Source of the DNA: Sinorhizobium arboris LMG 14919
Lineage (GTDB): Bacteria; Pseudomonadota; Alphaproteobacteria; Rhizobiales; Rhizobiaceae
NCBI RefSeq assembly: GCF_000427465.1
Contig: NZ_ATYB01000009.1
Coordinates: 372,001-436,000, forward strand
Reading direction: 5' to 3'
Length of the DNA stretch: 64,000 bases
Of this stretch, positions 27,783 through 38,107 are shown one piece after another. Under the pieces are notes generated by a model. The model worked only from the letters and a program-made list of their open reading frames with translations. It was not told where the DNA came from and did no database searches. Each line of letters opens with the position of its first letter. Position 1 is the stretch's first letter. Position numbers and translations under genes: made by a program.

Positions 27783-30022
27783 CAGAAGACCTTCGTCAGC
27801 GAGATTGCGAATGTGCGGCCGCGACCCTTGTAGTCGAACGCTGCTTCGTCGGCCAAAGCGCCGTAAAGAGCTTTGGCACGCGAGCCCCAGACTGTCGTGT
27901 ACTCTGTGTCGAAGAGGTTGTGGATGCCGAAATTCAAAGTGGTGTCCGTGTTTTCGAAAGTATAGCCGCCGGTGAGGTCGAACAGGGTGTAGTCGTCTAT
28001 GGAGTGGCCATCGGCGCCGGTGAGCTCGAAAATGCGCTGGCCGGAGAATTTCAGGCTGAGCGCATCATTGGTCCAGCCGACATAGCCGCCAAGCTTGGAG
28101 ACGCTCGCGCTTCCAATGGAGTCCTTTTCCCAGCCATCGTCGCCCTTGACTTCGGTTCTCACCAAATGGCCCAGAACACCCACATCGAAGCCATGGTCGA
28201 GCTTCACGCCCGCCTTGCCTTCGATGCCGTAGACGCGTCTCTCCTGATCGACCACCTCGACCGCGACAGTCGTGCGATTGAGATTGATGGAACGGTCGGA
28301 AAGGGAGTAATAGGCCGCGGTCTCAAGATTGTAGGTGCCGTCATCGAGACGATAGCCGATTTCGAATGAGTTTGTCTTGATCGCCTCGAGCGCGGAATCG
28401 CCGACGTTGACGCTATTGAGAAGCGTGTAGTGTCCGCCGGAGAAGGAGTAGTTGCCAATCCCGTAGTACCTGGCCGGATCCGGCAGTTCGAAGCCCTGGC
28501 TGAAATTGGCATAGACCTGCTGCGTATTCGTCAGCTGATAGGTCGCCCCTGCACTGAACAAAGCAGCGTCGTAACTGACTTCGCCGCCAGGTATGGTGTC
28601 GGCAGAAGTTGCTCTGCCCTGCAGGATGGCGACCTGCTGCGCCGATCCGATGAAGTCGGATACCTCAGTGTTGACGAACTGATACCGCATCCCGCCGCTC
28701 AGAGTAAGCCTGTCGGTCGCCTCGTAGGCAGCCTCGGCAAAGCCGGCGATGGTTGAGACATCGATCGATGGATAAAGACCGGTCTTGCCGATCGTATCGA
28801 AATCGAGCCCTCCGGATTGCGCGGCTGTCAGCGTGTCGAAGATATTCTGACGCGACTTGAAGGAATCCCGATCGGCATCGACGCCATAGGTGATCTTCAG
28901 TGCGTCGGTGGGTTCCGCTACCAAGGCGGCCCTGACGCTGTAATAATCTGTATCCTGCGAACTGCCGTAAATGTAAAGACCGGTCTCAGTATTGCCCGAA
29001 GCTGGGAAGGGATGGAACTTTATTCGCTCAGTCCGGTAAGATCCTTGAAGCAATAGCTGCTGGCCGAAAACGTCATCATCGGTGTAGGTGATGTTGAACA
29101 TCGAGCGGCGCGTTTGCGGATTGAAGTCGGAGTCGTATCCGGAACGGGTTTCGAACAGACTCGGATCGCGGAGCGCTGCAAAGAAGGGCCCATAATAAAG
29201 CCCGTAATCGGAGTCCTGCTTGCTGTCGAAATATTGCCCGGAGAATTCGAGGCGGCGGCCGTCGTCGATCTGGTAGCCGACAGACCCCATCAGGTCGATA
29301 CGTTTGTTGAAGGCGGTGGACGTCTGCGTGACGTCTGGGATGACCATCGTGCCGCTACCGTCGTAAAAGGCGCCGGTCCTGTTGCCGGCGATCGAAAGGC
29401 GGGCATCCCAGTTTTCGCTGTTGTAGGTGACTGCGCCCGCCGCATTGCGGTCGAAGTCCTGGCTGCCGGCAAAGCCGCTGCCCATGCCGCCGGTCACTTC
29501 CGCATGCAGGCCCGGCTCCGCGTCCTTACCCTTCTTCGTGATGATGTTGATGATGCCGCCGGTTGCGTTTCCCCCGTAGATTGCAGTCGCCCCGGACAGA
29601 ACCTCCACCCGTTCGATGTTGAACGGATCGATGGCATCGAATTGTCGGCTCACCGAGCGTGCCGAGTTCATAGAGACGCCGTCGATGAGGATGAGCGGTG
29701 GCCGGCCCCGAAGGTTCTGGCCGACGGATGTGCGCGCTCCGTCGCTTGCGGGATCGAAGCTCGGGATGGATTCCCCCAGGATCTGCTGCAGCGTCTTGCC
29801 CGACCGGGCCTCCGCCTGGATCTGATCCGAATCGACGATGTAAATGGTGCGGGCGATTTCCGAAATTTGCTGAGGCGATCGGCCGCCGGTGACGACGATC
29901 TCTTCCAGGCTCGTCGCAGCTTCCGACTGATTCGCGGCCTCCTGGGCCACAGCACCCGTGCCGAACGCCATTGCCGCGGCGAAAACGCAAATGCCTATGC
30001 CGCCATTCTCGTTGGTACCCAT
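27782..30022 (-). CDS. rhtA: TonB-dependent rhizobactin 1021 receptor RhtA
   Basis: 746-residue outer-membrane receptor. A signal peptide is followed by a TonB-box region (EEIVVTGG), the plug domain (LRGRPPLILIDGVSMNSARS, ERVEVLSGATAIYGGNATGG) and a 22-strand barrel ending in a terminal aromatic residue (SLTKVF). It imports the ferric siderophore with TonB energy. It is divergent from rhrA, whose product should activate it. The assignment as RhtA rests on the locus (rhtX, rhrA and rhb remnants around it) and is very likely. Confidence 0.93.
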   Translation of the reverse strand: MGTNENGGIGICVFAAAMAFGTGAVAQEAANQSEAATSLEEIVVTGGRSPQQISEIARTIYIVDSDQIQAEARSGKTLQQILGESIPSFDPASDGARTSVGQNLRGRPPLILIDGVSMNSARSVSRQFDAIDPFNIERVEVLSGATAIYGGNATGGIINIITKKGKDAEPGLHAEVTGGMGSGFAGSQDFDRNAAGAVTYNSENWDARLSIAGNRTGAFYDGSGTMVIPDVTQTSTAFNKRIDLMGSVGYQIDDGRRLEFSGQYFDSKQDSDYGLYYGPFFAALRDPSLFETRSGYDSDFNPQTRRSMFNITYTDDDVFGQQLLLQGSYRTERIKFHPFPASGNTETGLYIYGSSQDTDYYSVRAALVAEPTDALKITYGVDADRDSFKSRQNIFDTLTAAQSGGLDFDTIGKTGLYPSIDVSTIAGFAEAAYEATDRLTLSGGMRYQFVNTEVSDFIGSAQQVAILQGRATSADTIPGGEVSYDAALFSAGATYQLTNTQQVYANFSQGFELPDPARYYGIGNYSFSGGHYTLLNSVNVGDSALEAIKTNSFEIGYRLDDGTYNLETAAYYSLSDRSINLNRTTVAVEVVDQERRVYGIEGKAGVKLDHGFDVGVLGHLVRTEVKGDDGWEKDSIGSASVSKLGGYVGWTNDALSLKFSGQRIFELTGADGHSIDDYTLFDLTGGYTFENTDTTLNFGIHNLFDTEYTTVWGSRAKALYGALADEAAFDYKGRGRTFAISLTKVF

Positions 30023-30081
30023 AACGCCCCCTGCGCCCAGAAAAATTGCCGCTGCCGGTGAGCGGGCAAGCTGTTAATACA

Positions 30082-30096
30082 AGACTATTTAAGTCA
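30082..30096. promoter_or_regulatory. IRO-box-like element between rhtA and rhrA
   Basis: agactatttaagtca fits TGA-N9-TCA at five of six defined bases and has internal symmetry (gact...agtc). IRO boxes bind RirA, the rhizobial iron regulator. It lies in the divergent promoter region of rhtA and rhrA. Confidence 0.3.
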
Positions 30097-30187
30097 TGTT
30101 TTATGAGCTAAAGGTGTTGGCCGCTTGGATAATGGCGAACCTCATTTGGACGGATGCGAACGTCAACAGGAAAGGCTGGCTTACGAC

Positions 30188-31132
30188 ATGGAGACAATCC
30201 GACCGCTGAAATTCGGGACGCTGTCCCTGCCTGATCGCGAAAGCAGACTCGTTTGCAGAAGCATTCTTGTGGACATGCTCGGAGAGGCGACCATAGTGGC
30301 GGACGAGGGCGATCTGACCGGTGTGACCGGCCTCTTCTGGAAATACGTTTCCCTGTCGCTTGCAACGGTCTATTTCCCCAGGACAATGCTTCGCCTCGAC
30401 ACCAGCGGGCTGGGGGATGCCGGTATCGTCATCCTGCGTGCGATGGACGGTCCGCTCGTCGTCCGTCACCGGCGGAAAAAAGTGGAGTCGGCACGCGCAG
30501 GCGTCATATTTCTTCCCGCGGATGCGTCATCCGAGATCACGCTCCCGGAAGGTGGGCGCTTCGACTGCGCCCATCTTCCGGCCTATGCGCTGGCCTCGAG
30601 GCGCGATCTTCTAAAGCCGATTATGATGCAACCGCTTGCGGCGGAATGCCTGCCTTTGCAGCTCCTGACGAACTATGCAGGCTATCTTCTGAGGCAGGAG
30701 TACCAGTGCGAGGAGCATGCGGGCATGATGGTCACGCATTTCTACGATCTTTTGCCGGTGCTTGCACAAGATGTCGGCAATGTAGGTCCGCGAGAAACGC
30801 CCCAGAGCCGAATGGCGTCCATCAAGATGCGCATAGAACAGAACCTTGCGAACGGTTCCTTCTCGATTACCGACGTGGCCGAGGCCGAGCGTATCACCCC
30901 GAGGGCAATCCAGAAATTCTTCAGCCGCGAGGGAACGACATTCTCGCGCTATGTGCTCGGACGGCGGCTCTCACTCGCCAAGGGGCTCATACTGACCGAA
31001 GGCGATGTCACCTCCATCAGCCAGATCGCCTACAATGTCGGGTTCAACGATCTTTCCTACTTCAATCGAACCTTCAGGAACCGCTACGGCGTGCGTCCCT
31101 CCGACTTGCGCCGGCTCGCGGCGGCCGCCTGA
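30188..31132 (+). CDS. rhrA: AraC family activator RhrA of the rhizobactin regulon
   Basis: 314-residue AraC-family regulator with a C-terminal double HTH (FSITDVAEAERITPRAIQKF, then ITSIS-like TSISQIAYNVGFNDLSYFNR, ~215-310). The start at 30188 (METIRPLKFG) follows aggaaagg and gives 314 residues; an upstream in-frame ATG would add 21 residues. In S. meliloti RhrA activates rhtA and rhbA-F under iron limitation. Here its biosynthetic target operon is largely deleted, leaving the receptor and the upstream transporter. Confidence 0.92.
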   Translation: METIRPLKFGTLSLPDRESRLVCRSILVDMLGEATIVADEGDLTGVTGLFWKYVSLSLATVYFPRTMLRLDTSGLGDAGIVILRAMDGPLVVRHRRKKVESARAGVIFLPADASSEITLPEGGRFDCAHLPAYALASRRDLLKPIMMQPLAAECLPLQLLTNYAGYLLRQEYQCEEHAGMMVTHFYDLLPVLAQDVGNVGPRETPQSRMASIKMRIEQNLANGSFSITDVAEAERITPRAIQKFFSREGTTFSRYVLGRRLSLAKGLILTEGDVTSISQIAYNVGFNDLSYFNRTFRNRYGVRPSDLRRLAAAA

Positions 31133-31153
31133 CGAGCTGGCAGAAAATAGGGC

Positions 31154-31171
31154 GCTCCCGGTTGAGGGAGC
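31154..31171. terminator. hairpin between rhrA and the rhbF remnant
   Basis: Stem gctccc / gggagc with the 6-nt loop ggttga lies between the convergent ends of rhrA (31132) and rhbF (31206). It could stop transcription from both sides. Confidence 0.4.
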
Positions 31172-31205
31172 CGCCGTTGTCTCGCTGCAGCCGCTTTGAA
31201 GCCGG

Positions 31206-31862
31206 TTACGCTGCGGTGCTGCACTTCTCGAAAGCAACCAGTGGATTGTCCACCATGCCCTGGAAGTCCGGCACCGGACGCTCGTCGTCGTCGGCATAGC
31301 CGTGCGTGAACAGCCGAACACGGTTCAGGCAAAGACGCGGATATTCATCGCCGAAGAGATCGAATGTCGCGAAGCGGGAGGCCATGTCGGGGAAGCGCTT
31401 CTGATAAGTGAGTATGCTGTTGCGTGCCAACCCCCAGAAGACCTCTTCGGAAAGGCCGGAACGCTGGTCGAGCAGGACCGACATATAGCGGAAGACGCAT
31501 ATGAAGAGCGTCGTCTGGATGAAATGGATCAGGAAGTCGGCAGGCAGGCACAGGAGAACCGCCCGGACCTCTTCCGGAAGGGTGGCGCTTTCGGGAAACT
31601 CCTGATCGCAGACGATGACGTCGTCGATGAAATCGCGCAGTGCCAGACGCTCCGGTCGGCCGTCCTTGAGAATGAGTGTCGCATTCTGCCCGTGCGCCGA
31701 AAAGGCAAGGCCGTGTTTTGCGAGCAGATGGCAGACCGGAGGGATAACAATGTCCAAGAACCGCGCCACCCATTCCGAGACCGACATGCCCGATTTCTCG
31801 GCAAGTGCCTGAACCACCGGCTTGCCGTCGGTTCCGGCATGGATCGGAATAGCCGAGGCCGC
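31206..31862 (-). pseudogene. rhbF: 3' remnant of rhbF (rhizobactin NIS synthetase)
   Basis: The last ~218 codons of an IucA/IucC-type siderophore synthetase. The preserved C-terminal region has [40 protein letters not shown] and [18 protein letters not shown], matching the conserved tail of the family, and it keeps the normal stop. The upstream ~370 codons, including the ATP-binding half, are missing; instead the sequence is joined at about 31855-31866 to the start of rhbA. The two parts are in different frames, so no functional synthetase can be made. A GTG within the remnant (31817) keeps a 203-codon frame open, which could be mis-annotated as an intact gene. Confidence 0.85.
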
Positions 31863-32149
31863 GTCGTCAGATCCAGTGTGTGGAGCGGCAGGCCCGACCC
31901 GAGGACCTGCTGCAGCGTCTCGATCACCTCCGGGTGGTTATGACCGAGTGCCAGCGTTCCAGCGCCTGCGAGGCAATCGAGATAGGTTCCGCCGTCGACG
32001 TCGGTCACAGTGCAGCCGAGGGCCGATTTCAACGCGACGGGAAAGCGGCGCGGATAGCTGCGGGCGTTCGATTCGCGTTTTTCCTGTCGGTCGAGATAAA
32101 AGGCGTTGTCGGCGCGTGCAGAAGCATCCATGAGATCAACTCCGTTCAA
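31863..32149 (-). pseudogene. rhbA: 5' remnant of rhbA (diaminobutyrate aminotransferase)
   Basis: The first ~96 codons of the L-2,4-diaminobutyrate:2-ketoglutarate aminotransferase Rhb[21 protein letters not shown], the PLP-fold entry [20 protein letters not shown] and [13 protein letters not shown], ending in [12 protein letters not shown] full enzyme has roughly 460 residues, with the PLP lysine far downstream, so this piece is inactive. After codon ~96 the frame runs into rhbF DNA in the wrong frame and stops at 31529, giving a 206-codon chimera. rhbB, rhbC, rhbD and rhbE are absent from the window. Confidence 0.87.
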
Positions 32150-32194
32150 GATTTTTCGATGACGTCAGGGTGGCGAGCTCAGGCGCCTGCCCCA

Positions 32195-32345
32195 GAGCGT
32201 CCCAGTGTGTCATCGAAGCACCGAGATGCTCTAAGTCGTTGAAACAACACGCTTCCGGATGAAGAGCCGCTAGACCCTTTGCCTGGAAGTGCTCCGGGAA
32301 CGGGATCAGGAAAAATGCGCGCGGTTTGCTGGCGCATCCCGATCC
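32195..32345. repeat. RIME-like intergenic mosaic repeat between rhtX and rhbA
   Basis: The sequence includes ggaagtgctc and cgggatcaggaaaaatgcgc followed by ggcgcatcccgat, which resemble the palindromic mosaic elements common between genes in rhizobia. The ggaagtgctc core is shared with the elements near 34228-34317 and 58058-58126. Confidence 0.4.
32315..32337 (-). terminator. intrinsic-terminator-like hairpin after rhtX
   Basis: Stem atgcgc / gcgcat with an 11-nt loop; on the minus strand it is followed directly by a run of four T. It lies 31 bp past the rhtX stop and could limit read-through into the rhbA remnant. Confidence 0.45.
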
Positions 32346-32367
32346 GATCCTCAGAAACGATCACGCT

Positions 32368-33660
32368 TTACGATTTCAGTTCGATCCGACTGAAATGATG
32401 GTGATCTGGAGGTGAGGGACGCGCTTTGATCCTTTCCAGCATCCAGACGGACAGTCCGATGCCGAGCACGGAAATGACCGTCGCCGAGGAGAAGAGCGCC
32501 GCATAGCCGAACCGGTCGGCAAGGTAGCCTGCGATCGAGGTCCCGATCAGATACACGACCAGCTCGGCGCAGCTCAGGATGGTGAAATCCGTCCCCGGCT
32601 GATCGTCGGATGAGGACGCCATAAAGAAGGAATAGATCGCGACCAATTCCATGTAGCGGATCAGGGTCTGGAAGGCGGAGGCGGACATGGCGACGGCTAT
32701 ACCGGGCCATATGCCGAAAGCATTGAGTGCGAAGGCAAGGAAGCAGAGACTGCGAAGCCCGCCGAGCAGGATGAGCGTCGCCGTCAAGCCCGCCTTGCGG
32801 ATGATCAACGCGGCGATCAGTGCGCCGAGAAGCCCCGCCGTCGCGGCGGCCGCCCCGGACATGTAGCCGATCCACTCGGTCGGCACTTTGTTGTCGACGA
32901 GGTAAGGTCCTTCCATCCCGCGCACAAGGCCTTCGCTCGCTCGATAAGTGAGGGCGAAGGCAAGGACCATCCAGGCATTCCGCCGCCGAAAGAAACCGAA
33001 AAGGCTTGCTCGCCTGCGCGGGGGCGATTCCGGCGTAGCTATGGCGCTATCTTTCATCCAGATGGCCGCGACCAGCGGCAGCAGGGAGAGGCACGCGACA
33101 AGCAGGATCGTCGGTCGCCAGCCGATCTTGTGGAAGAGGACCAGCGTCAGCGTGCCGCCGATGATGACGCCAAGCGCGACCGCTCCGGCCTGGACGGCAT
33201 TGCCGATCGGCCGCGTCCTGCCGGTGAGGTGGCGCACCGCATAGCCGTCGGTGGCGATATCTTGCACCGAGGAAAGCAGCGTGATGCAGATGCCGATCGC
33301 GAAGAGCATGCCGGCCTGATCGGGCTCGACCAGCGCCATCGACGCTATGCCTGCACTGACGAGAAGCTGCGTCGGTACGACCCAGCCGCGCCGGTGGCCA
33401 AGTCCTGGCCAGGGCGCCCAACGATCGACAAGAGGCGCAACCGCGAATTTCAGCACAAGCGGCAGCATCAGAAGCGAGAACAGACCGATCGCGGTGCGCG
33501 ATGCACCGCTTTCGCGCATCAGGGGCGGTAGTGCCACGAGCAGGAGATAGGTTGGGATCCCTTGCGCCAGATAGAGTCCGCCCAAGACGGCGCAAAGCCT
33601 TCCTGCACCTGCCGCCGTCGACCCTTCCCGGACCGCTGGAGAAGTCTGCACCATTGTCAT
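32368..33660 (-). CDS. rhtX: rhizobactin 1021 inner-membrane importer RhtX (MFS)
   Basis: 430-residue major-facilitator protein with about twelve membrane segments. Family landmarks include GGLYLAQGIPTYLLLVALPP near the N terminus, VQDIATDGYAV in the middle and ALTYRASEGLVRGMEGPYLV. RhtX/FptX proteins carry the siderophore from the periplasm into the cytoplasm without an ABC transporter. The ATG at 33660 is chosen for its length match to RhtX and an aaggat upstream; the frame is open 12 codons further. An exact IRO box (33740-33754) lies in its promoter. The gene appears intact although the operon behind it is deleted. Confidence 0.92.
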   Translation of the reverse strand: MTMVQTSPAVREGSTAAGAGRLCAVLGGLYLAQGIPTYLLLVALPPLMRESGASRTAIGLFSLLMLPLVLKFAVAPLVDRWAPWPGLGHRRGWVVPTQLLVSAGIASMALVEPDQAGMLFAIGICITLLSSVQDIATDGYAVRHLTGRTRPIGNAVQAGAVALGVIIGGTLTLVLFHKIGWRPTILLVACLSLLPLVAAIWMKDSAIATPESPPRRRASLFGFFRRRNAWMVLAFALTYRASEGLVRGMEGPYLVDNKVPTEWIGYMSGAAAATAGLLGALIAALIIRKAGLTATLILLGGLRSLCFLAFALNAFGIWPGIAVAMSASAFQTLIRYMELVAIYSFFMASSSDDQPGTDFTILSCAELVVYLIGTSIAGYLADRFGYAALFSSATVISVLGIGLSVWMLERIKARPSPPDHHHFSRIELKS

Positions 33661-33739
33661 GATAGGATCCGATCCTTGGACCGCACCGGCGAACACTGAA
33701 GACTGCCACTGCGCGGCAAAATTGGCCTGACGATAAACA

Positions 33740-33754
33740 TGAGTATTGTTATCA
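33740..33754 (-). promoter_or_regulatory. IRO box (RirA site) upstream of rhtX
   Basis: On the minus strand TGATAACAATACTCA fits TGA-N9-TCA exactly, about 80 bp upstream of the rhtX ATG in an AT-rich stretch. IRO boxes are bound by RirA in rhizobia to repress iron-uptake genes when iron is plentiful. Confidence 0.55.
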
Positions 33755-34050
33755 TCTTTAAATGGACGGACGGCGTAAGACTTGGATGTGAGCGAACCTG
33801 ATTAAGACAATAGCGAACGCGCTTTCGAGAGGGGCGGCAGGAAGTCTCAAGGGCGCTTAGGCTGCCGGATCGATCTTACTGGGGTAGAGAAAAGGTCGGT
33901 TGGCGGTTCGGGTGTCGCGTCGAGAAAATCGTGTTAGCGCTCGGTCCGAACTCCTTATCTTTTCTTTATGTGGCCGCCAAACCATCCCAATCGATAATTG
34001 ACGCGGCACGGGCGCATGATCCGGATCCTGGATAGAACTGGAGAATGCCG
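33755..34050. other. intergenic region between rhtX and the kdp operon
   Basis: About 300 bp holding the kdp promoter, with no gene seen. A KdpE-binding site is expected here, but I cannot point to one by eye. Confidence 0.4.
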
Positions 34051-34134
34051 ATGTCCGATTTTCTTTTCCTTGCCGCCGGCTTTGGCGGCCTTGCCGCGCT
34101 CGCGTTTTACGCGCGCGCCCTGAGCCGGCTTTAG
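34051..34134 (+). CDS. 27-residue membrane microprotein ahead of kdpF
   Basis: MSDFLFLAAGFGGLAALAFY followed by ARALSRL, a single hydrophobic helix with a basic C-terminal end, the same design as KdpF. It ends 10 bp before kdpF and has the upstream ribosome-binding site ggagaatgccg. It may be a second KdpF-like peptide or a separate microprotein of the Kdp operon. No annotated family is recalled for it. Confidence 0.6.
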   Translation: MSDFLFLAAGFGGLAALAFYARALSRL

Positions 34135-34144
34135 GGAGAATGCG

Positions 34145-34231
34145 ATGGTCGAGGCTTTGATCGGGCTCGTCGTTGCCGTCGCGCTCGCGGCTTATCTGAT
34201 TGTGACGCTCGTCCGGCCGGAACGCTTCTAG
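34145..34231 (+). CDS. kdpF: K+-transporting ATPase small subunit KdpF
   Basis: 28-residue single-span peptide (MVEALIGLVVAVALAAYLIV, TLVRPERF) with the typical KdpF length and the LVRPERF tail. It stabilises the KdpABC complex in the inner membrane. The ribosome-binding site is agggagaatgcg. Its TAG stop lies inside the left end of a palindromic repeat (34228-34317) that separates it from kdpA. Confidence 0.88.
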   Translation: MVEALIGLVVAVALAAYLIVTLVRPERF

Positions 34232-34317
34232 AGCGTTTCACGGGCTCATTCTAACCCTTTGAAACGATGCGCTTCCGCATGGAAATCCGTTCCACGCGTT
34301 TCGCGGAAGTGCTCTAG
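34228..34317. repeat. 90-bp palindromic intergenic element inside the kdp operon
   Basis: Ends CTAGAGC and GCTCTAG are perfect 7-bp inverted repeats, and the inside is rich in further complementary pieces (gaaacg / cgtttc, gcgcttccgc). It resembles RIME-type elements of rhizobia. It sits between kdpF and kdpA and contributes the stop codon of kdpF. As RNA it would form a stable stem that could change relative expression of kdpF and kdpA. Confidence 0.55.
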
Positions 34318-34341
34318 CTCCTTCACCCACGGAGACCTCTC

Positions 34342-36051
34342 ATGTCTGTCACCGGATGGCTGCAGATCAGCCTCCTTTTTTTCGCCGTCCTTGTCGTGGT
34401 CAAGCCGCTGGGGCTTTACATGGCCAGGGTAAATTCAGGCGAACGCAATGTGCTTTCGCCAATTCTCGGGCCGGTGGAGCGTGGCCTTTATGGTGCCGCC
34501 GGCGTCGATCCGGCACGGGAGCAGGGCTGGCTCTCCTACACGCTCTCCATGCTCGCTTTCAGCCTCGCGAGCTTTGCGCTGCTCTACGCGATCCTGAGAC
34601 TTCAGGCATGGCTGCCGTTGAACCCGCAGGGCTTCGGCAACGTGCCGCCGGATCTCGCCTTCAACACTGCCGTCAGTTTCGTCACGAACACCAATTGGCA
34701 GAATTACGGCGGCGAGACCACGCTCAGTCATTTCAGCCAGATGATGGGGCTGACCGTGCAGAACTTCGTCTCGGCCGCCACCGGAATTTCGATCGCCCTT
34801 GCCGTTACGCGGTCCTTCGCCCGCTCCGCGGTACCGACGATCGGCAACTTCTGGGTCGATCTCACCCGTTCGACACTGTACGTCCTCTTGCCGCTCGCCG
34901 TCCTGGTGGCGGTCGCCTTCGTGGCAATGGGGCTGCCGCAGACGTTCCGTGCTTCGGTAGAAGCCACGACCCTCGAAGGGGTGAAACAGACCATCGCCTT
35001 GGGGCCGGTTGCCAGCCAGGAAGCGATCAAGCAGCTCGGCACCAATGGTGGCGGCTTTTTCAACGTCAATGCCGCACATCCTTTCGAAAACCCGACAGCG
35101 CTTTCCAACTATCTCAATATCTTCGCGATGCTGTCGATTTCGGCGGCGCTGCTCTACACGTTCGGGCAACTCGTCGGCAACAGACGGCAGGGCTGGGCCT
35201 TTATCGCTGTCACGTTCACATTCCTGGTCATAGGTGCCGGGGTGGTCTATTGGGCGGAGGCGCAGGGAAATCCGATCCTGTCGCAGATCGGCCTCGATCC
35301 GGCTCTCGGCAACATGGAAGGAAAGGAAATCCGCTTCGGCCAGGCCATGACCGCGCTCTACGCGACGGTCACGACGGGCCTTTCCGATGGCGGCGTCAAC
35401 GGCATGCACGGCTCGTTCACGGGTCTTGGCGGTCTCGTTCCGATGTTCCTCATACAACTCGGCGAGGTCCTGCCCGGCGGTGTCGGCTCGGGTCTCTATG
35501 GCATGATCGTCTTCGCCATCCTCGCGGTTTTTGTCGCGGGCCTTATGGTCGGCCGCACCCCGGAACTGCTCGGCAAGAAGATCGAAGCGCGCGAGATGAA
35601 ATACGCGATGCTCGCGGTGCTTATTCTGCCGCTCTCGATCCTCGGCTTCACGGCGGCTTCCGCCGTCATGCCCTCGGCCGTCGCCAGCATCGGCACCGCA
35701 GGACCGCACGGACTATCGGAAATCCTCTATGCCTATACGTCGGCCAGCGGCAACAACGGATCGGCCTTCGGCGGGCTTTCGGGAAACACGCTCTGGTACA
35801 ATACGACGCTGGGCCTTGCGATGCTGCTCGGCCGCTTCGCCTATGCCGTTCCCGTGCTCGCCATTGCCGGCTCCATCGCCGCCAAGACGCGCGCCTCGGC
35901 ATCCAAGGGCACATTCCCGACCGACACGCCGCTCTTCGTCGGCCTGCTGATCGGCATCATCCTCATTCTCGGCGGGCTGCAGTTCCTGCCGGCGCTCGCG
36001 CTCGGCCCGATCGTCGAGCATTTCGCCATGCTCTCCGGGCAGACCTTTTGA
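34342..36051 (+). CDS. kdpA: K+-transporting ATPase subunit A (KdpA)
   Basis: 569-residue K+-selective channel-like subunit of the high-affinity Kdp pump. Selectivity-filter loops of the four repeats are visible: [14 protein letters not shown] (~residue 112), [19 protein letters not shown] (~234), [15 protein letters not shown] (~349) and [16 protein letters not shown] (~468). About ten membrane spans. The ATG at 34342 follows ggagacctctc. It is followed by kdpB after 11 bp. Confidence 0.97.
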   Translation: MSVTGWLQISLLFFAVLVVVKPLGLYMARVNSGERNVLSPILGPVERGLYGAAGVDPAREQGWLSYTLSMLAFSLASFALLYAILRLQAWLPLNPQGFGNVPPDLAFNTAVSFVTNTNWQNYGGETTLSHFSQMMGLTVQNFVSAATGISIALAVTRSFARSAVPTIGNFWVDLTRSTLYVLLPLAVLVAVAFVAMGLPQTFRASVEATTLEGVKQTIALGPVASQEAIKQLGTNGGGFFNVNAAHPFENPTALSNYLNIFAMLSISAALLYTFGQLVGNRRQGWAFIAVTFTFLVIGAGVVYWAEAQGNPILSQIGLDPALGNMEGKEIRFGQAMTALYATVTTGLSDGGVNGMHGSFTGLGGLVPMFLIQLGEVLPGGVGSGLYGMIVFAILAVFVAGLMVGRTPELLGKKIEAREMKYAMLAVLILPLSILGFTAASAVMPSAVASIGTAGPHGLSEILYAYTSASGNNGSAFGGLSGNTLWYNTTLGLAMLLGRFAYAVPVLAIAGSIAAKTRASASKGTFPTDTPLFVGLLIGIILILGGLQFLPALALGPIVEHFAMLSGQTF

Positions 36052-36062
36052 AGGGATCAGGC

Positions 36063-38105
<2,043 letters not shown>

Positions 38106-38107
38106 TC

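Noticed and set aside
31529..31862. The continuation of the rhbA frame into rhbF DNA as a possible new fusion protein.
   Set aside because: The last ~110 residues are read in the wrong frame and have no protein-like character; it is a by-product of the deletion.
34356..36062. The kdpB reading frame is open without a stop through all of kdpA, giving an apparent ~1250-codon gene.
   Set aside because: The stretch before 36063 translates to low-complexity Arg/Pro/Gly-rich sequence, kdpA in the other frame is unmistakable, and kdpB has its own ribosome-binding site and a normal start.
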